Positions 50,076-59,348 of a stretch of 64,000 nt of DNA are shown here, in pieces. Within the stretch, counting starts at the first letter, position 1. Each line of letters begins with the position of its first letter. The translations under genes and the position numbers were made by a program. Below the pieces are notes generated by a model. The model saw only the letters and a program-made list of their open reading frames with translations, was not told the origin of the DNA and did not search any database. Origin of the DNA: Bacteroidaceae bacterium (GTDB lineage Bacteria > Bacteroidota > Bacteroidia > Bacteroidales > Bacteroidaceae); assembly GCA_017416805.1 (NCBI GenBank), contig JAFQBB010000019.1, positions 1 to 64,000 of the forward strand. The letters are read 5' to 3'.

Positions 50076-52487
50076 TTACTTCATGATTGTCTCCACCGGC
50101 CTTTCCTTGGCCGCACGCCAGCTCTGTACGGTGACGGTGAGGCAGACGACAATCGCCACGATGAGGAAGGCCACGCCGAAGAGCCACCAGTGCATGGGGG
50201 TGCGGTAGGCGAACGACTCTATCCACCTATTATATAAGGTATAAGCCACGGGGGCGGCCAGAATGAAACAGACCATGAGCGTGCGGAGGTACTGCATGTT
50301 GAACATCACGAGGATGCCGCGTGTGGTAGCACCGAACACTTTGCGGATGCCAATCTCCTTACGCTTGGCGCGTGTCTCGAAAAGGACAAGGCCGAAGACT
50401 CCGATGAGGGGAATGAGGAGGGAGACTATCGCGCCGACAAGAAGGAGTTTCAATTGTTTCATTTCGTTGGCATAAGCCTGACCGAGCACATCATCAGGCT
50501 TGCAATAAGTCAATTTACACTGTCCTTCAGAGATTTTCTGATTTTGCTCGTCAATAAAGCGGATAGCCTCATCAACTTTGCTGGGAGAGGCCACACGCAC
50601 AACAAAGTTAGAGCCCTGACCTCCACCAGAACAAATGGCCATGGGAGAGATTTCATTGCGGAGACTCTTGTGGTGGATATTCTCCATAAAGCCGACAATT
50701 TCATGATTTCCTACAACATCGTGCAGCTTCAAACCAAATTGTTGGCGGGCCGCTTCGTTGAAGATTGCCACATCCTTGTCTTCGTCTTCGGCACGGAAGT
50801 TGCGTCCTTCTGTCACTTTGATTCCAACCGTAGTCAGAAAGTTGTACCCTGAATATTCCGCATTGAATGCTATATTTCGGCCATTGTGCTCACGTCCCCA
50901 TCCCTGAAATTGGTCTTGCCCTAAAACTGCGCTTGACCACGACACTTCACTGATAGCAGGAGAGCTCTTTATCGCCTGCATCATGGGGTCAAGGTAATTG
51001 AACCATTTGAACCGATGCGTCTTTATCAGATAGTCTTCGGAGACTTCTACATAAACCACCAAATCGCGGTCGTACCCTACGGAGGAGGTGCGTATATAAT
51101 AATGTTGGGCAGAAAAGAGAAGTAACACCAACAGGATGACCAAAGAGACCGTAAACTGAAACGCAATCAGCACACGACGGAACATCTGACCGGCGGGCGA
51201 AAGGGCAAAGTTCCCGTTTATCACCAAAGCAGGCTTGCGTGTGGTCAGATACCAGGCAGGATAGCAACCGGCCACAACAGGAAGCAGCATCATCAAAGCG
51301 AGCATTATCAGAAGCGTCTCGCCATTCTTGGCAAAAGCAAGGTCACACTTCAGCAAGTCGTTCAAGAATCCCAAGTGAATGATGACATTCATCAAAAGCA
51401 TCGATAAAGTGATTGCCATCAAGGTGTTGAAGACTGCTGTTTTCAACATCTTCCACCTAAGCGAAGCCGACTTTGCCCCAAGGATACGCCGCACATTGAC
51501 CTCCTTTATCTGATAAGGCACCATGGCCATCGCAAAATTGACATAATTGATGGCGGCAATCACTATCACCAACAATGCCACCAAAGTCAAGGCCCACACC
51601 AAAGTCTCATTCCCATTGCGCTTGCCAAAAAACATATCTTCAAATCTGTCATCCTTATGATGCTCGTTCTGAATGAAATAAACATCATGCAAAGGGATGA
51701 ACGTAAAATGGGAGGCAGTTTCCCTCAAAAGAGTGCTGTTTGCCAAAAGTTCCTCCGAGATGGCCTCACTTTCCGCTCCTTCGCGCAATTTGACAAACAG
51801 ACAATGATTCCAACTCCCCTCATCTTTCCATAGTTCATCCTGCTGTTGTTCGCTCAAGCATCGGTACACTTCGTTTTCCATGTGGCTGTTGGTGGGAAAG
51901 TCCCTGTAAACCGCACCAACGTTCACTTCCGTATAGTGCTTGTCCCATAGTCCTTTCACCCGACATTGCCGGCCGACATAAGAGTCTGCTTCGCCGAAGA
52001 GTTTTTTGGCCAAACTCGAAGAGATGAATACATTGTGCGAATCGCGAAAAGCGGCCGTATCACCCTCGAGAAGGTCAAACGAGAATACATTGAACAGTTC
52101 AGGTGTGGAGTAACGGATGTTTGCCATCAAGGGTTCAGCGCCTTCATTCTCCACAGGGATAAATTCCTTTTCTCCATCCAGGTAATATATCCCTGCATGG
52201 CTTTCAAACTGTTGGCTGCTTTTGACAATCTCCTCCATGAAAGAGGCAATGTAGGTGTCTTGTTCATCCCTTATCCCAAATTCCTTGAATGCTTCATCAA
52301 ACTTCTTATTCCGATGAAACACCTGACACACCCTGTCCGCATCCTTGTGGAAGCGGTCAAAGGTGACGTGCCACATCACTTCTGCCATCAGCACGTAGAA
52401 GATGACGAATGCCAGACTGAGGCCCAACAGATTGAGCCAGAAGGCCGCACCGCGTGCGGCGAAGAGGTTTTTCAAATAATCTTTCAT
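50076..52487 (-). CDS. MacB/FtsX-type ABC transporter permease
   Basis: 803 residues. N-terminal TM (FWLNLLGLSLAFVIFYVLMAEVMWHV), a MacB periplasmic core domain, three TMs of the first FtsX domain (VWALTLVALLVIVIAAINYVNFAMAM ... LLIMLALMMLLPVVAGCYPAWYL), a second periplasmic domain, and the C-terminal FtsX domain (LLLVGAIVSLLIPLIGVFGLVLFETRAKRKEIGIRKVFGATTRGILVMF ... FLIVAIVVCLTVTVQSWRAAKERPVETIMK). No ATPase or membrane-fusion gene adjoins it, so its ATPase partner is elsewhere. Likely extrudes a small molecule or peptide from the envelope. Confidence 0.88.
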   Translation of the reverse strand: MKDYLKNLFAARGAAFWLNLLGLSLAFVIFYVLMAEVMWHVTFDRFHKDADRVCQVFHRNKKFDEAFKEFGIRDEQDTYIASFMEEIVKSSQQFESHAGIYYLDGEKEFIPVENEGAEPLMANIRYSTPELFNVFSFDLLEGDTAAFRDSHNVFISSSLAKKLFGEADSYVGRQCRVKGLWDKHYTEVNVGAVYRDFPTNSHMENEVYRCLSEQQQDELWKDEGSWNHCLFVKLREGAESEAISEELLANSTLLRETASHFTFIPLHDVYFIQNEHHKDDRFEDMFFGKRNGNETLVWALTLVALLVIVIAAINYVNFAMAMVPYQIKEVNVRRILGAKSASLRWKMLKTAVFNTLMAITLSMLLMNVIIHLGFLNDLLKCDLAFAKNGETLLIMLALMMLLPVVAGCYPAWYLTTRKPALVINGNFALSPAGQMFRRVLIAFQFTVSLVILLVLLLFSAQHYYIRTSSVGYDRDLVVYVEVSEDYLIKTHRFKWFNYLDPMMQAIKSSPAISEVSWSSAVLGQDQFQGWGREHNGRNIAFNAEYSGYNFLTTVGIKVTEGRNFRAEDEDKDVAIFNEAARQQFGLKLHDVVGNHEIVGFMENIHHKSLRNEISPMAICSGGGQGSNFVVRVASPSKVDEAIRFIDEQNQKISEGQCKLTYCKPDDVLGQAYANEMKQLKLLLVGAIVSLLIPLIGVFGLVLFETRAKRKEIGIRKVFGATTRGILVMFNMQYLRTLMVCFILAAPVAYTLYNRWIESFAYRTPMHWWLFGVAFLIVAIVVCLTVTVQSWRAAKERPVETIMK

Positions 52488-52604
52488 AAATTTGGTATGT
52501 TTTAAAGTCCTTTTTTCTATTGCTTCACTCTCTTTTTGGTTTTGCCTAAGGGAAAAGTTGGTTTGCCTTGCTCTTTTTCCGTTTTGCCTTTAGTCAAAAG
52601 TTTA

Positions 52605-52686
52605 ATCATCGACGATAACTATGTAATCATCGTCGATAACTATATAAACATCGTCGATAATCATGTAATCATCGACGATGATTAAA
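52605..52686. repeat. Four 21-bp tandem repeats with ATCGWCGAT palindromes
   Basis: Units at 52605, 52626, 52647 and 52668, each containing ATCGACGAT or ATCGTCGAT. The outer ends TTTAATCATCG (52601-52611) and CGATGATTAAA (52676-52686) are inverted. They lie in the 549-bp gap between the permease and the T9SS operon. Confidence 0.88.
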
Positions 52687-52883
52687 GTTTTCGCATTAGT
52701 CAGACAAGTTTTTGCTGGTGTCAAACCGATTTCTCTCCGTAGCATATTCATTTTTTCTTTTCTAAAGAATGGAAACGTCCCCATGAAAAGAGGAAGAAAC
52801 CCTTCATTTCTACTCCACAAAATTAGGATTCCGAATAATTACCTCCAAGAAAAAATCGAAAAATCGTCTTTTTGAGAGTAAAA

Positions 52884-52928
52884 GTGTCCAAAAATTGGAC
52901 ACGGGTTTTCAGGAAATGTGTATTTTTG
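52884..52928 (+). promoter_or_regulatory. Operator-like palindrome and promoter of the T9SS operon
   Basis: GTGTCCAA-AAA-TTGGACAC (52884-52902) is a 19-bp palindrome ending 18 bp before the -7 box TATTTTTG (52921-52928). Centred near -42 from the expected start, it suits an activator or a repressor. The leader runs about 100 nt to the porP ATG. Confidence 0.65.
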
Positions 52929-53036
52929 CACAAAACAGCCTTCAGGAGGATTTTTATGAATGGTTAGCACCTATCTTTTTTGTAATCATCCACATTAAAG
53001 AAAAATAAATTGCGTTTTTTTCCGTTTATGCAGTTA

Positions 53037-53990
53037 ATGAACACTAAAAAATATCTGTTGGTCTGGTTGTTTTTGTTGGTCGGATGGCAAGCAAAAGCAC
53101 AGTTTGATGCCCATTTCAGTCATTACTGGGCATTGCAACCTTATTTTAATCCGGCAGGTATAGGAACCGTAAAAAAACTGAATATCAACGGAACCTATAG
53201 TTCACAACTGACAGGTTTTACCCGCCATGCGAAAAGTATGTTCTTTTCGGCAGATATGCCTCTCACATTCATAAACGACCACCACAATGCCGGATTGGGA
53301 TTGTTCAGCGAAAGCATCGGTCTATTTACCAACCAACGTTTGTTTGGCCAATACGCTTTTCGCACCAAATTATGGGGAGGACAAATATCCGGAGGTATCA
53401 GCATCGGTTTATTAAGCGAGAAGTTCGACGGCAGTAAGGTTGATTTTGGCGAAGCGGAAGGTTCAGAAAAGAACGACCCGGCTTTCCCTACTTCCGAAGT
53501 CGAGGGAACCGCTTTCGATTTGGGATTTGGCTTGCATTATATGCACCCCCTGTTTTGGATTGGAGTGTCCGCTTCTCACCTTACTTCACCTGAGATTCTT
53601 TTGGGTGAAACCAATGAATTTCAGATAAGTCCAACTTATTATTTAATGGGAGGATGCAATATTCCACTAAAAAATCCGTTACTTTCCATACAGCCCTCTG
53701 TCATGATGCAATCGGACGGAGTGGGTTTCCGCTCTGACATAACAGGACGGTTTACTTACACACACGATGAAAAGAGCTACTATGCAGGTATAGGGTATAG
53801 CCCCACCATTTCGTGTACATTTTTAATCGGAGCATTCTTTCAGGGCATTAATTTCGGATATGCCTACGAACTGTTCACGAGCGAAATTGGAGCAGCAAAC
53901 GGAAATCACAGTCTGTTCATCGGCTATCAGATGGACCTGGATTTCTTCAAAAAAGGAAAAAACAAGCATAAAAGTATAAGGATATTGTAA
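53037..53990 (+). CDS. porP: Type IX secretion system membrane protein PorP/SprF family
   Basis: 317 residues from the ATG at 53037 (MNTKKYLLVWLFLLVGWQAKAQFDAHFSHYWALQPYFNPAGIG). The last part is the family hallmark (Q-x-x-x-H...PxxxNPAxxG). A signal peptide is followed by an outer-membrane barrel (GLGLFSESIGLFTNQRLFGQYAFRTKLWGGQISGGISIGLL). It is the first gene of porP-gldKLMN, 12 bp before gldK. In T9SS, PorP/SprF links the secretion core to the surface. Confidence 0.9.
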   Translation: MNTKKYLLVWLFLLVGWQAKAQFDAHFSHYWALQPYFNPAGIGTVKKLNINGTYSSQLTGFTRHAKSMFFSADMPLTFINDHHNAGLGLFSESIGLFTNQRLFGQYAFRTKLWGGQISGGISIGLLSEKFDGSKVDFGEAEGSEKNDPAFPTSEVEGTAFDLGFGLHYMHPLFWIGVSASHLTSPEILLGETNEFQISPTYYLMGGCNIPLKNPLLSIQPSVMMQSDGVGFRSDITGRFTYTHDEKSYYAGIGYSPTISCTFLIGAFFQGINFGYAYELFTSEIGAANGNHSLFIGYQMDLDFFKKGKNKHKSIRIL

Positions 53991-54002
53991 CGAAATATCA
54001 GC

Positions 54003-55439
54003 ATGAAGAGAAAATTCTTATTTTTAGGTTTACTTGCCACTGTGCTACTCACCGGATGTATGGGAGGCGGCAAAAATGCCATGGCATCAGGCGGCGAATT
54101 GACAGGTATCAATGGGACAAGCCTCAGCGAACCGGCGCCCTATGGAATGGTACTGATTGAACGCGGTTCTTTGAAAATAGGATCCGAAGAAACTGATAGC
54201 CTTTGGGGCACAAGCATTCCTTCGCGGGAGATATCGGTCGATGCATTCTGGATGGACGACACAGAAGTTACCAATGCTGAATACCGGCAATTTGTATTTT
54301 GGGTACGCGATTCCATCATCCGCGAACGTTTGGCCGACCCCGCTTATGGAGGTGACGAAACATACAAGATAGAAGAAGACGAATATGGTGAACCTGTCAC
54401 TCCACACCTCAACTGGAAGAAGAAAATTCCTTGGAAGAAACCAACGGAAGATGAAGAACGCGCCATACAGAGTGTTTATAAACGGCATCCCATTGACGGC
54501 ACTTACATGTTGGACGCCAGCCAAATGAACTACCGCTACGAAGTATTTGATTATGTGCAGGCTGCATTGAGACGAAATCGCTTGAATCCGGCAGAACGTA
54601 ATCGGAATACGGATATTGCGGTCAACCCCGATGAAGTTGTAATGATATCAAAAGATACCGCCTACATCGATGATGAAGGACGAATTGTAAGAGAAACTAT
54701 CACCCGCCCATTAAGCGGATTGCATGATTTCTTGAATACATACATTATTAATATATATCCTGATACAACATGTTGGGTGAACGATTTCCAGAACGTGAAT
54801 AATGAAACCTACATGAGATTGTATTTTAGCCATCCAAACTACAGCAATTACCCGGTAGTAGGGGTAAGTTGGGAACAAGCAAATGCTTTCTGTGTATGGC
54901 GTACCCAGTTCCTTCTAAAAGGACTTGGAAAGGCCGCACAATATGTACAACGCTACCGTCTGCCGACCGAAGTGGAATGGGAATATGCGGCTCGTGGCAA
55001 AGAAGGAAATCCTTTCCCCTGGACACAAAAGGAATCAAAAAGCGAAGACGGATGCTTCTTTGCCAATTTCAAACCCGATCGTGGTAACTACACTAAAGAC
55101 GGAAACCTTATCACATCAAAAGTCGGAACATACGATGCCAATTCCAATGGCTTGTATGACATGGCAGGAAATGTAGCAGAGTGGACCTCAACAGTTTATA
55201 CAGAAGCAGGTGTACTCTCTATGGGAGATATAAACCCTAATATCGAATACAACGCGGCTAAGGAAGATCCCTATGCCATGAAGAAAAAAAGTGTGCGAGG
55301 AGGTTCGTGGAAAGACCCCGAAACTTTCATCCGTTCTGCTTGGCGAACTTATGAATATCAGAACGAAACCCGTTCATACATTGGTTTCCGTTGCGTACGT
55401 ACACAAGTCTCAAACAGTAACAAAAAACAGAAAAGATAA
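54003..55439 (+). CDS. gldK: T9SS ring lipoprotein GldK/PorK
   Basis: 478 residues. Lipoprotein signal: FLGLLATVLLTGCMGGGKN (lipobox LTGC). The body is a formylglycine-generating-enzyme/sulfatase-modifying fold: PYGMVLIERGSLKIGSEETDSLWG, EISVDAFWMDDTEVTNAEYRQFVFWV, VVGVSWEQANAFCVWRTQ, RLPTEVEWEYAARGKEGNPFPW, YDMAGNVAEWTSTVYTEAG, VRGGSWKDPETFIRSAWRTYE. GldK forms the large periplasmic ring with GldN below the outer membrane. Confidence 0.95.
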   Translation: MKRKFLFLGLLATVLLTGCMGGGKNAMASGGELTGINGTSLSEPAPYGMVLIERGSLKIGSEETDSLWGTSIPSREISVDAFWMDDTEVTNAEYRQFVFWVRDSIIRERLADPAYGGDETYKIEEDEYGEPVTPHLNWKKKIPWKKPTEDEERAIQSVYKRHPIDGTYMLDASQMNYRYEVFDYVQAALRRNRLNPAERNRNTDIAVNPDEVVMISKDTAYIDDEGRIVRETITRPLSGLHDFLNTYIINIYPDTTCWVNDFQNVNNETYMRLYFSHPNYSNYPVVGVSWEQANAFCVWRTQFLLKGLGKAAQYVQRYRLPTEVEWEYAARGKEGNPFPWTQKESKSEDGCFFANFKPDRGNYTKDGNLITSKVGTYDANSNGLYDMAGNVAEWTSTVYTEAGVLSMGDINPNIEYNAAKEDPYAMKKKSVRGGSWKDPETFIRSAWRTYEYQNETRSYIGFRCVRTQVSNSNKKQKR

Positions 55440-55573
55440 CGGCAAGTACAAGGTACAATTTACAAGGTACAATTTGCCATGTGGATTGATAGCTTGAATT
55501 GTTTGTACATGTGAATTATAACTTAAAGAAAAATAGGATTGTACATTGTACATGATAAATTGTAAATGAAATT
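55440..55573. repeat. Repeat-rich gap between gldK and gldL
   Basis: ACAAGGTACAATTT occurs twice in tandem (55448-55461, 55462-55475). Later TTGTACATTGTACA-like and AAATTGTAAAT segments partly invert it. Noncoding; it may modulate expression of gldL relative to gldK. Confidence 0.6.
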
Positions 55574-56425
55574 ATGGGAATCAAGGAATTGAACATATTA
55601 GCTAAGATACAGCGATGGCTCAATAGCGTAAATGGAAAGACTTTTATGAACTATGCATACAGTTGGGGTGCTGCTGTAGTGGTATTAGGAGCCTTATTCA
55701 AAATTACACACTTGCCAGGAAGCAACCTTATGCTTTTCATTGGTATGGGCACCGAGGTCCTCGTATTCTTTATCTCCGGTTTCGACCGTCCCTTCGATGT
55801 TGGCCTGCAACGCGAAATAGCCGAAGCTGAAGCATCTGAACAGACAACAACAGTTGCAGCCGGAGGAACTGCTGCCCCTGTTATTGTAGGCGGTGGCAGT
55901 GGAGTTATTGGTGGAGGTACGGTAGTTATTGCCGGTGGCGGTCCTGCCGTAATTGGTGGCGGCTATGCAGGTAATGCAAGTGCTACTGTTGACGAAACCG
56001 TGCCTCAAAATGAAACACCTGTAGCAGTTAGCGGCACCGGCGCCCCCGTAGTCCTTGGTGGTGGCGGCGGTTATGTAGGAGGCCCTGTTGGCGGACAACC
56101 TTTCACCACCGAAATGGAAGAGGCTACCGCCAAGTATGTAGAGCAATTGCAGAAACTGACAGAAACTTTGGCAAAAGTCTCTAAACAAGCAGAACTGATG
56201 ACTGGTGAAACTGAAGAAATGGCTGTAATGAACCGCAACATCACCGGCATTAACGCCATGTACGAATTACAGTTCCGCACCGTCAGCGCACAGATGGCAA
56301 CCATTGACCAAATAAACGAGGAAAATCGCAAGATGGTGAAACGCATAGAGGAACTGAATGCGGTCTATACCCGTATGCTTGAAGCAATGACTACCAATAT
56401 GAATATGAATTTGAATAAGCAATAA
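55574..56425 (+). CDS. gldL: T9SS motor inner-membrane protein GldL/PorL
   Basis: 283 residues. Two N-terminal TMs (YAYSWGAAVVVLGALFKITHLPGSNLMLFIGMGTEVLVFFISGF) contain the conserved Glu of the proton path (GTEVLVF). A low-complexity Gly/Val region (about 95-170) precedes the C-terminal coiled coil (ATAKYVEQLQKLTETLAKVSKQAELMTGETEEMAVMN). With GldM it forms the proton-driven T9SS motor. Confidence 0.94.
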   Translation: MGIKELNILAKIQRWLNSVNGKTFMNYAYSWGAAVVVLGALFKITHLPGSNLMLFIGMGTEVLVFFISGFDRPFDVGLQREIAEAEASEQTTTVAAGGTAAPVIVGGGSGVIGGGTVVIAGGGPAVIGGGYAGNASATVDETVPQNETPVAVSGTGAPVVLGGGGGYVGGPVGGQPFTTEMEEATAKYVEQLQKLTETLAKVSKQAELMTGETEEMAVMNRNITGINAMYELQFRTVSAQMATIDQINEENRKMVKRIEELNAVYTRMLEAMTTNMNMNLNKQ

Positions 56426-56519
56426 TTCCGTTGAGAGGATACTGGCTAACGAGCACAAAGCCATGCGGCTCAAATACCTCGTTAACCTGTCAACTTGTCA
56501 ACTTGTCAACTCAAAAACT

Positions 56520-58088
56520 ATGGCAGGAAACAATCATGGCGAAAGTCCACGCCAAAAAATGATAAATCTGATGTACTTGGTGTTGTTGGCCATGCTGGCA
56601 CTCAATGTTTCATCAGATGTACTACAAGGGTTTTCGTTGGTAGATGAAAGCCTGAACCGCTCCACGGCTAATGCCACCATGCAAAACCAAGCTATCTATC
56701 GCGACTTTGCCGACTATATGGAAAAGAATCCCGAAAAAGCAGGCGAATGGAACGAACGGGCTCTCTACGTCAAAAGTATTTCTGATTCACTTTATAATCT
56801 GGCCGAGGATTTGAAATGGCGTATTGTACGTACGTCCGATGGCGATGATGCGGATATAGCAAATATAGAAAATAAAGAGGACCTGGAAGCCGCCACAACC
56901 GTAATGTTAGCCCCCATCAGTGGTAAAGGCGAAGATTTGTACAATGCTATCAACAACTACCGTGAGGCAATCCTACAAATGGTGACCGACACCGTACAAC
57001 GCCGCATCATCAGTGACAACCTCAGCACTGAAGTCCCCCAAAGCGGCCTTTTGTTAGGCAAGAACTGGCAAGAATATATGTTCGAGAATACCCCCGTAGT
57101 GGCGGCCGTCACACTGCTTACCAAATTGCAAAGCGACGTACGTTATGCAGAAGGCGAAGTATTACACACTTTAAAGAACAACATAGATGTAGGTGACTTG
57201 CGTGTAAACCAGATTGACGCTTTTGTCATTCCCAATTCACAAAGTGTAGTACGAGGCAGTAAATTCAGTGCACGCATCATTCTTGCAGCTGTCGATTCAA
57301 CCCAACGTCCTGACATCTATATCGGAGGCAAGCCTTTCAATAACGAAACCGGAATTTACGAAGCCATTTGCAACTCCACAGGTGATTACACACTGGATGG
57401 CTACATGGAATTGGTGCAAGGCAATGGCGAAGTACTCCGCCGCGACTTTTCGCAGAAATATACCGTAGTCGAACCCTCTGCTACAGTTTCGGCGACATTG
57501 ATGAACGTTCTTTATGCAGGATATGAAAACCCTATCAGTATTTCCGTGCCAGGGATTCCCAACAACCGTATCCGCGCTACCATGTCAAATGGAACACTGA
57601 CCCCCATGGCCGGAGGTTTCATTGCCCGTCCTAACGAAATTGGCAAAGATGCAGAAATCACTGTTTCCGCCGAGGTTGAAGGACGTACTCAAGTGATGGC
57701 AAAACATACCTTCCGCGTACGCCAACTACCTGACCCCATGCCTTTCATTGAATACACAGACCAAGACGGCAACGTCAAACGTTACCGTGGTGGAGGTGCC
57801 CCTCTATTGAAAGGACAACTGTTGCAATCTGAAGGAATCGTTGCAGCTATCGATGACGGGTTGCTCAACATTGGTTTCCGCGTCATCAGTTTCGAGACTC
57901 TATTCTTCGACAACATGGGAAATGCCGTACCTGAAGTAAGTGAAGGCTCTAAGTTCTCTGCACGTCAGAAGGATCTTTTCCGCCGTCTTTCTCGTGGTAA
58001 ACGCTTTTTCATTACAGGGGTAAAGGCCGTAGGACCTGATGGCATTGAACGACAACTTCCTGCTGCATTGGAAGTAAAAGTACAATAA
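56520..58088 (+). CDS. gldM: T9SS motor protein GldM/PorM
   Basis: 522 residues from the ATG at 56520 (MAGNNHGESPRQKMINLMYLVLLAMLALNVS), the family-typical start; the in-frame ATG at 56463 lies in an AACTTGTC repeat and is rejected. One TM helix carries the gating Arg region (PRQKMINLMYLVLLAML), followed by four periplasmic domains. FRVRQLPDPMPFIEYTDQDG and KRFFITGVKAVGPDGIERQLPAALEVKVQ mark the C-terminal domains. It spans the periplasm to the GldKN ring. Confidence 0.95.
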   Translation: MAGNNHGESPRQKMINLMYLVLLAMLALNVSSDVLQGFSLVDESLNRSTANATMQNQAIYRDFADYMEKNPEKAGEWNERALYVKSISDSLYNLAEDLKWRIVRTSDGDDADIANIENKEDLEAATTVMLAPISGKGEDLYNAINNYREAILQMVTDTVQRRIISDNLSTEVPQSGLLLGKNWQEYMFENTPVVAAVTLLTKLQSDVRYAEGEVLHTLKNNIDVGDLRVNQIDAFVIPNSQSVVRGSKFSARIILAAVDSTQRPDIYIGGKPFNNETGIYEAICNSTGDYTLDGYMELVQGNGEVLRRDFSQKYTVVEPSATVSATLMNVLYAGYENPISISVPGIPNNRIRATMSNGTLTPMAGGFIARPNEIGKDAEITVSAEVEGRTQVMAKHTFRVRQLPDPMPFIEYTDQDGNVKRYRGGGAPLLKGQLLQSEGIVAAIDDGLLNIGFRVISFETLFFDNMGNAVPEVSEGSKFSARQKDLFRRLSRGKRFFITGVKAVGPDGIERQLPAALEVKVQ

Positions 58089-58127
58089 AAGGGGTTCAAC
58101 TCTTAAAAAAAGAAAATACATCATAAT

Positions 58128-59162
58128 ATGAAACGATTATTATTCATAGTTTTTGCAGTTTGCCTGACCATGCAAATGGTAGCGCAACCGGCACGTCGCA
58201 GAAATCAGGCCAAGGAAACCGACAAGAAAGAAAACTCTTCCGTCGCCTTATCCGAGCGTGCCAAAATCCAGTATAATGTTACTACGACCATACCAGAAGA
58301 GGTTGTATGGAAACGCGATATTTATCGTACAGTAGATTTGGAAAAGGAGCAGAATGCTGTACTTTATTATCCTGTAGAGCCTATCGGCAAACAGATGAAC
58401 CTTTTCACATTACTTTTTAAACTTTTGCTCAATAATGAGATTCCTGCATATGAATATCGTCTCGACGGCACTGAGCAACTCACTGCCGATAGCAAAGTTA
58501 AGGTACAAGATGTGCTTGACCGCTTTCATGTGCTCTATGAAGAGAAAGATGGAAAGTTTACCGTAGAAAACAGTGATATCCCTTCGTCAGAGGTCTTGAG
58601 CTATTATATCAAAGAAAGTTCTTTTTATGACCAACGTACAGCAACCTATCAGACGCGTATCACAGCTCTTTGTCCTGTATTGCATCGCGATGACGGATTT
58701 TCCGAGCAAGCAACCAAATACCCCATGTTTTGGGTCAACTACGATGAAGTCAGCCGCTATTTGGAACGCATGGAAGTAATGACAAGCAGTTACAACAACG
58801 TCTCCAACATGAGCATCAACGATTTCTTTATCACCCATCGTTACAAGGGCGAAATCTACAAGACAACCAACTTACGAAATCTGACTTTAGCCCAATATTG
58901 CAAGACTGATAGCGCCTTGACGAAAGAACAAGAACGTATCGAGCAACAACTCCAAAGCTTTGAACGTAATCTGTGGGAGGCTCCAAAAGTTGAAGAGCCT
59001 GTTGACACAACGACAATAGATAAAGAAAAAGAGAAGTCAAAAAAATCATCGCGCCGCGCAAACCGTGACAAGGATAAGGAAGAAAAAGTAGAAAAGAAAA
59101 AAGAGCGCAAATCTTCAAGCCCATCAGCTCCGCGCATTTCCGTACGAAGACAGCGCAGATAA
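58128..59162 (+). CDS. gldN: T9SS ring protein GldN/PorN
   Basis: 344 residues with a signal peptide (MKRLLFIVFAVCLTMQMVAQ). VVWKRDIYRTVDLEKEQNAVLYYPVEPIGKQMNLFTLLFKLLLNNEIPAYEYRLDG is the GldN core; TRITALCPVLHRDDGFSEQATKYPMFWVNYDEVSRYL is its second block. The C-terminus is a Lys/Arg/Ser-rich tail. It completes the ring with GldK. Last gene of the operon. Confidence 0.94.
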   Translation: MKRLLFIVFAVCLTMQMVAQPARRRNQAKETDKKENSSVALSERAKIQYNVTTTIPEEVVWKRDIYRTVDLEKEQNAVLYYPVEPIGKQMNLFTLLFKLLLNNEIPAYEYRLDGTEQLTADSKVKVQDVLDRFHVLYEEKDGKFTVENSDIPSSEVLSYYIKESSFYDQRTATYQTRITALCPVLHRDDGFSEQATKYPMFWVNYDEVSRYLERMEVMTSSYNNVSNMSINDFFITHRYKGEIYKTTNLRNLTLAQYCKTDSALTKEQERIEQQLQSFERNLWEAPKVEEPVDTTTIDKEKEKSKKSSRRANRDKDKEEKVEKKKERKSSSPSAPRISVRRQRR

Positions 59163-59182
59163 AATCTTTTTTCATAAAAAGT

Positions 59183-59214
59183 TTGCGCGTATCAAAATTA
59201 TGCGCTATCTTTGC
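59183..59214 (+). promoter_or_regulatory. Promoter upstream of greA
   Basis: TTTG (59183-59186), 20 bp, TATCTTTG (59207-59214). The start near 59221 lies 16 nt before the terminator hairpin at 59237. Confidence 0.7.
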
Positions 59215-59236
59215 AAAAGAAATATAGCAAAAGGGG

Positions 59237-59268
59237 TTCCGACACGAACAATGTCGGAATTCTTTTTT
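59237..59268 (+). terminator. Terminator hairpin in the greA leader
   Basis: TTCCGACA (59237-59244) pairs with TGTCGGAA (59252-59259) around CGAACAA, followed by TTCTTTTTT. It lies downstream of the greA promoter and upstream of greA, so most transcripts may stop here. Confidence 0.75.
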
Positions 59269-59348
59269 GTTTTATCCAAGAGCCCGAAAAGAAGTATCAA
59301 GTAAGGCACCTTAAATTGAATAATAATAACATTTAAAGGAAATAAGTT

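Noticed and set aside
52602..52820. 72-residue minus-strand frame with a 7-residue Asp/Ile/Val repeat
   Set aside because: The repeat is explained by the 21-bp DNA repeats; no start signal or family.
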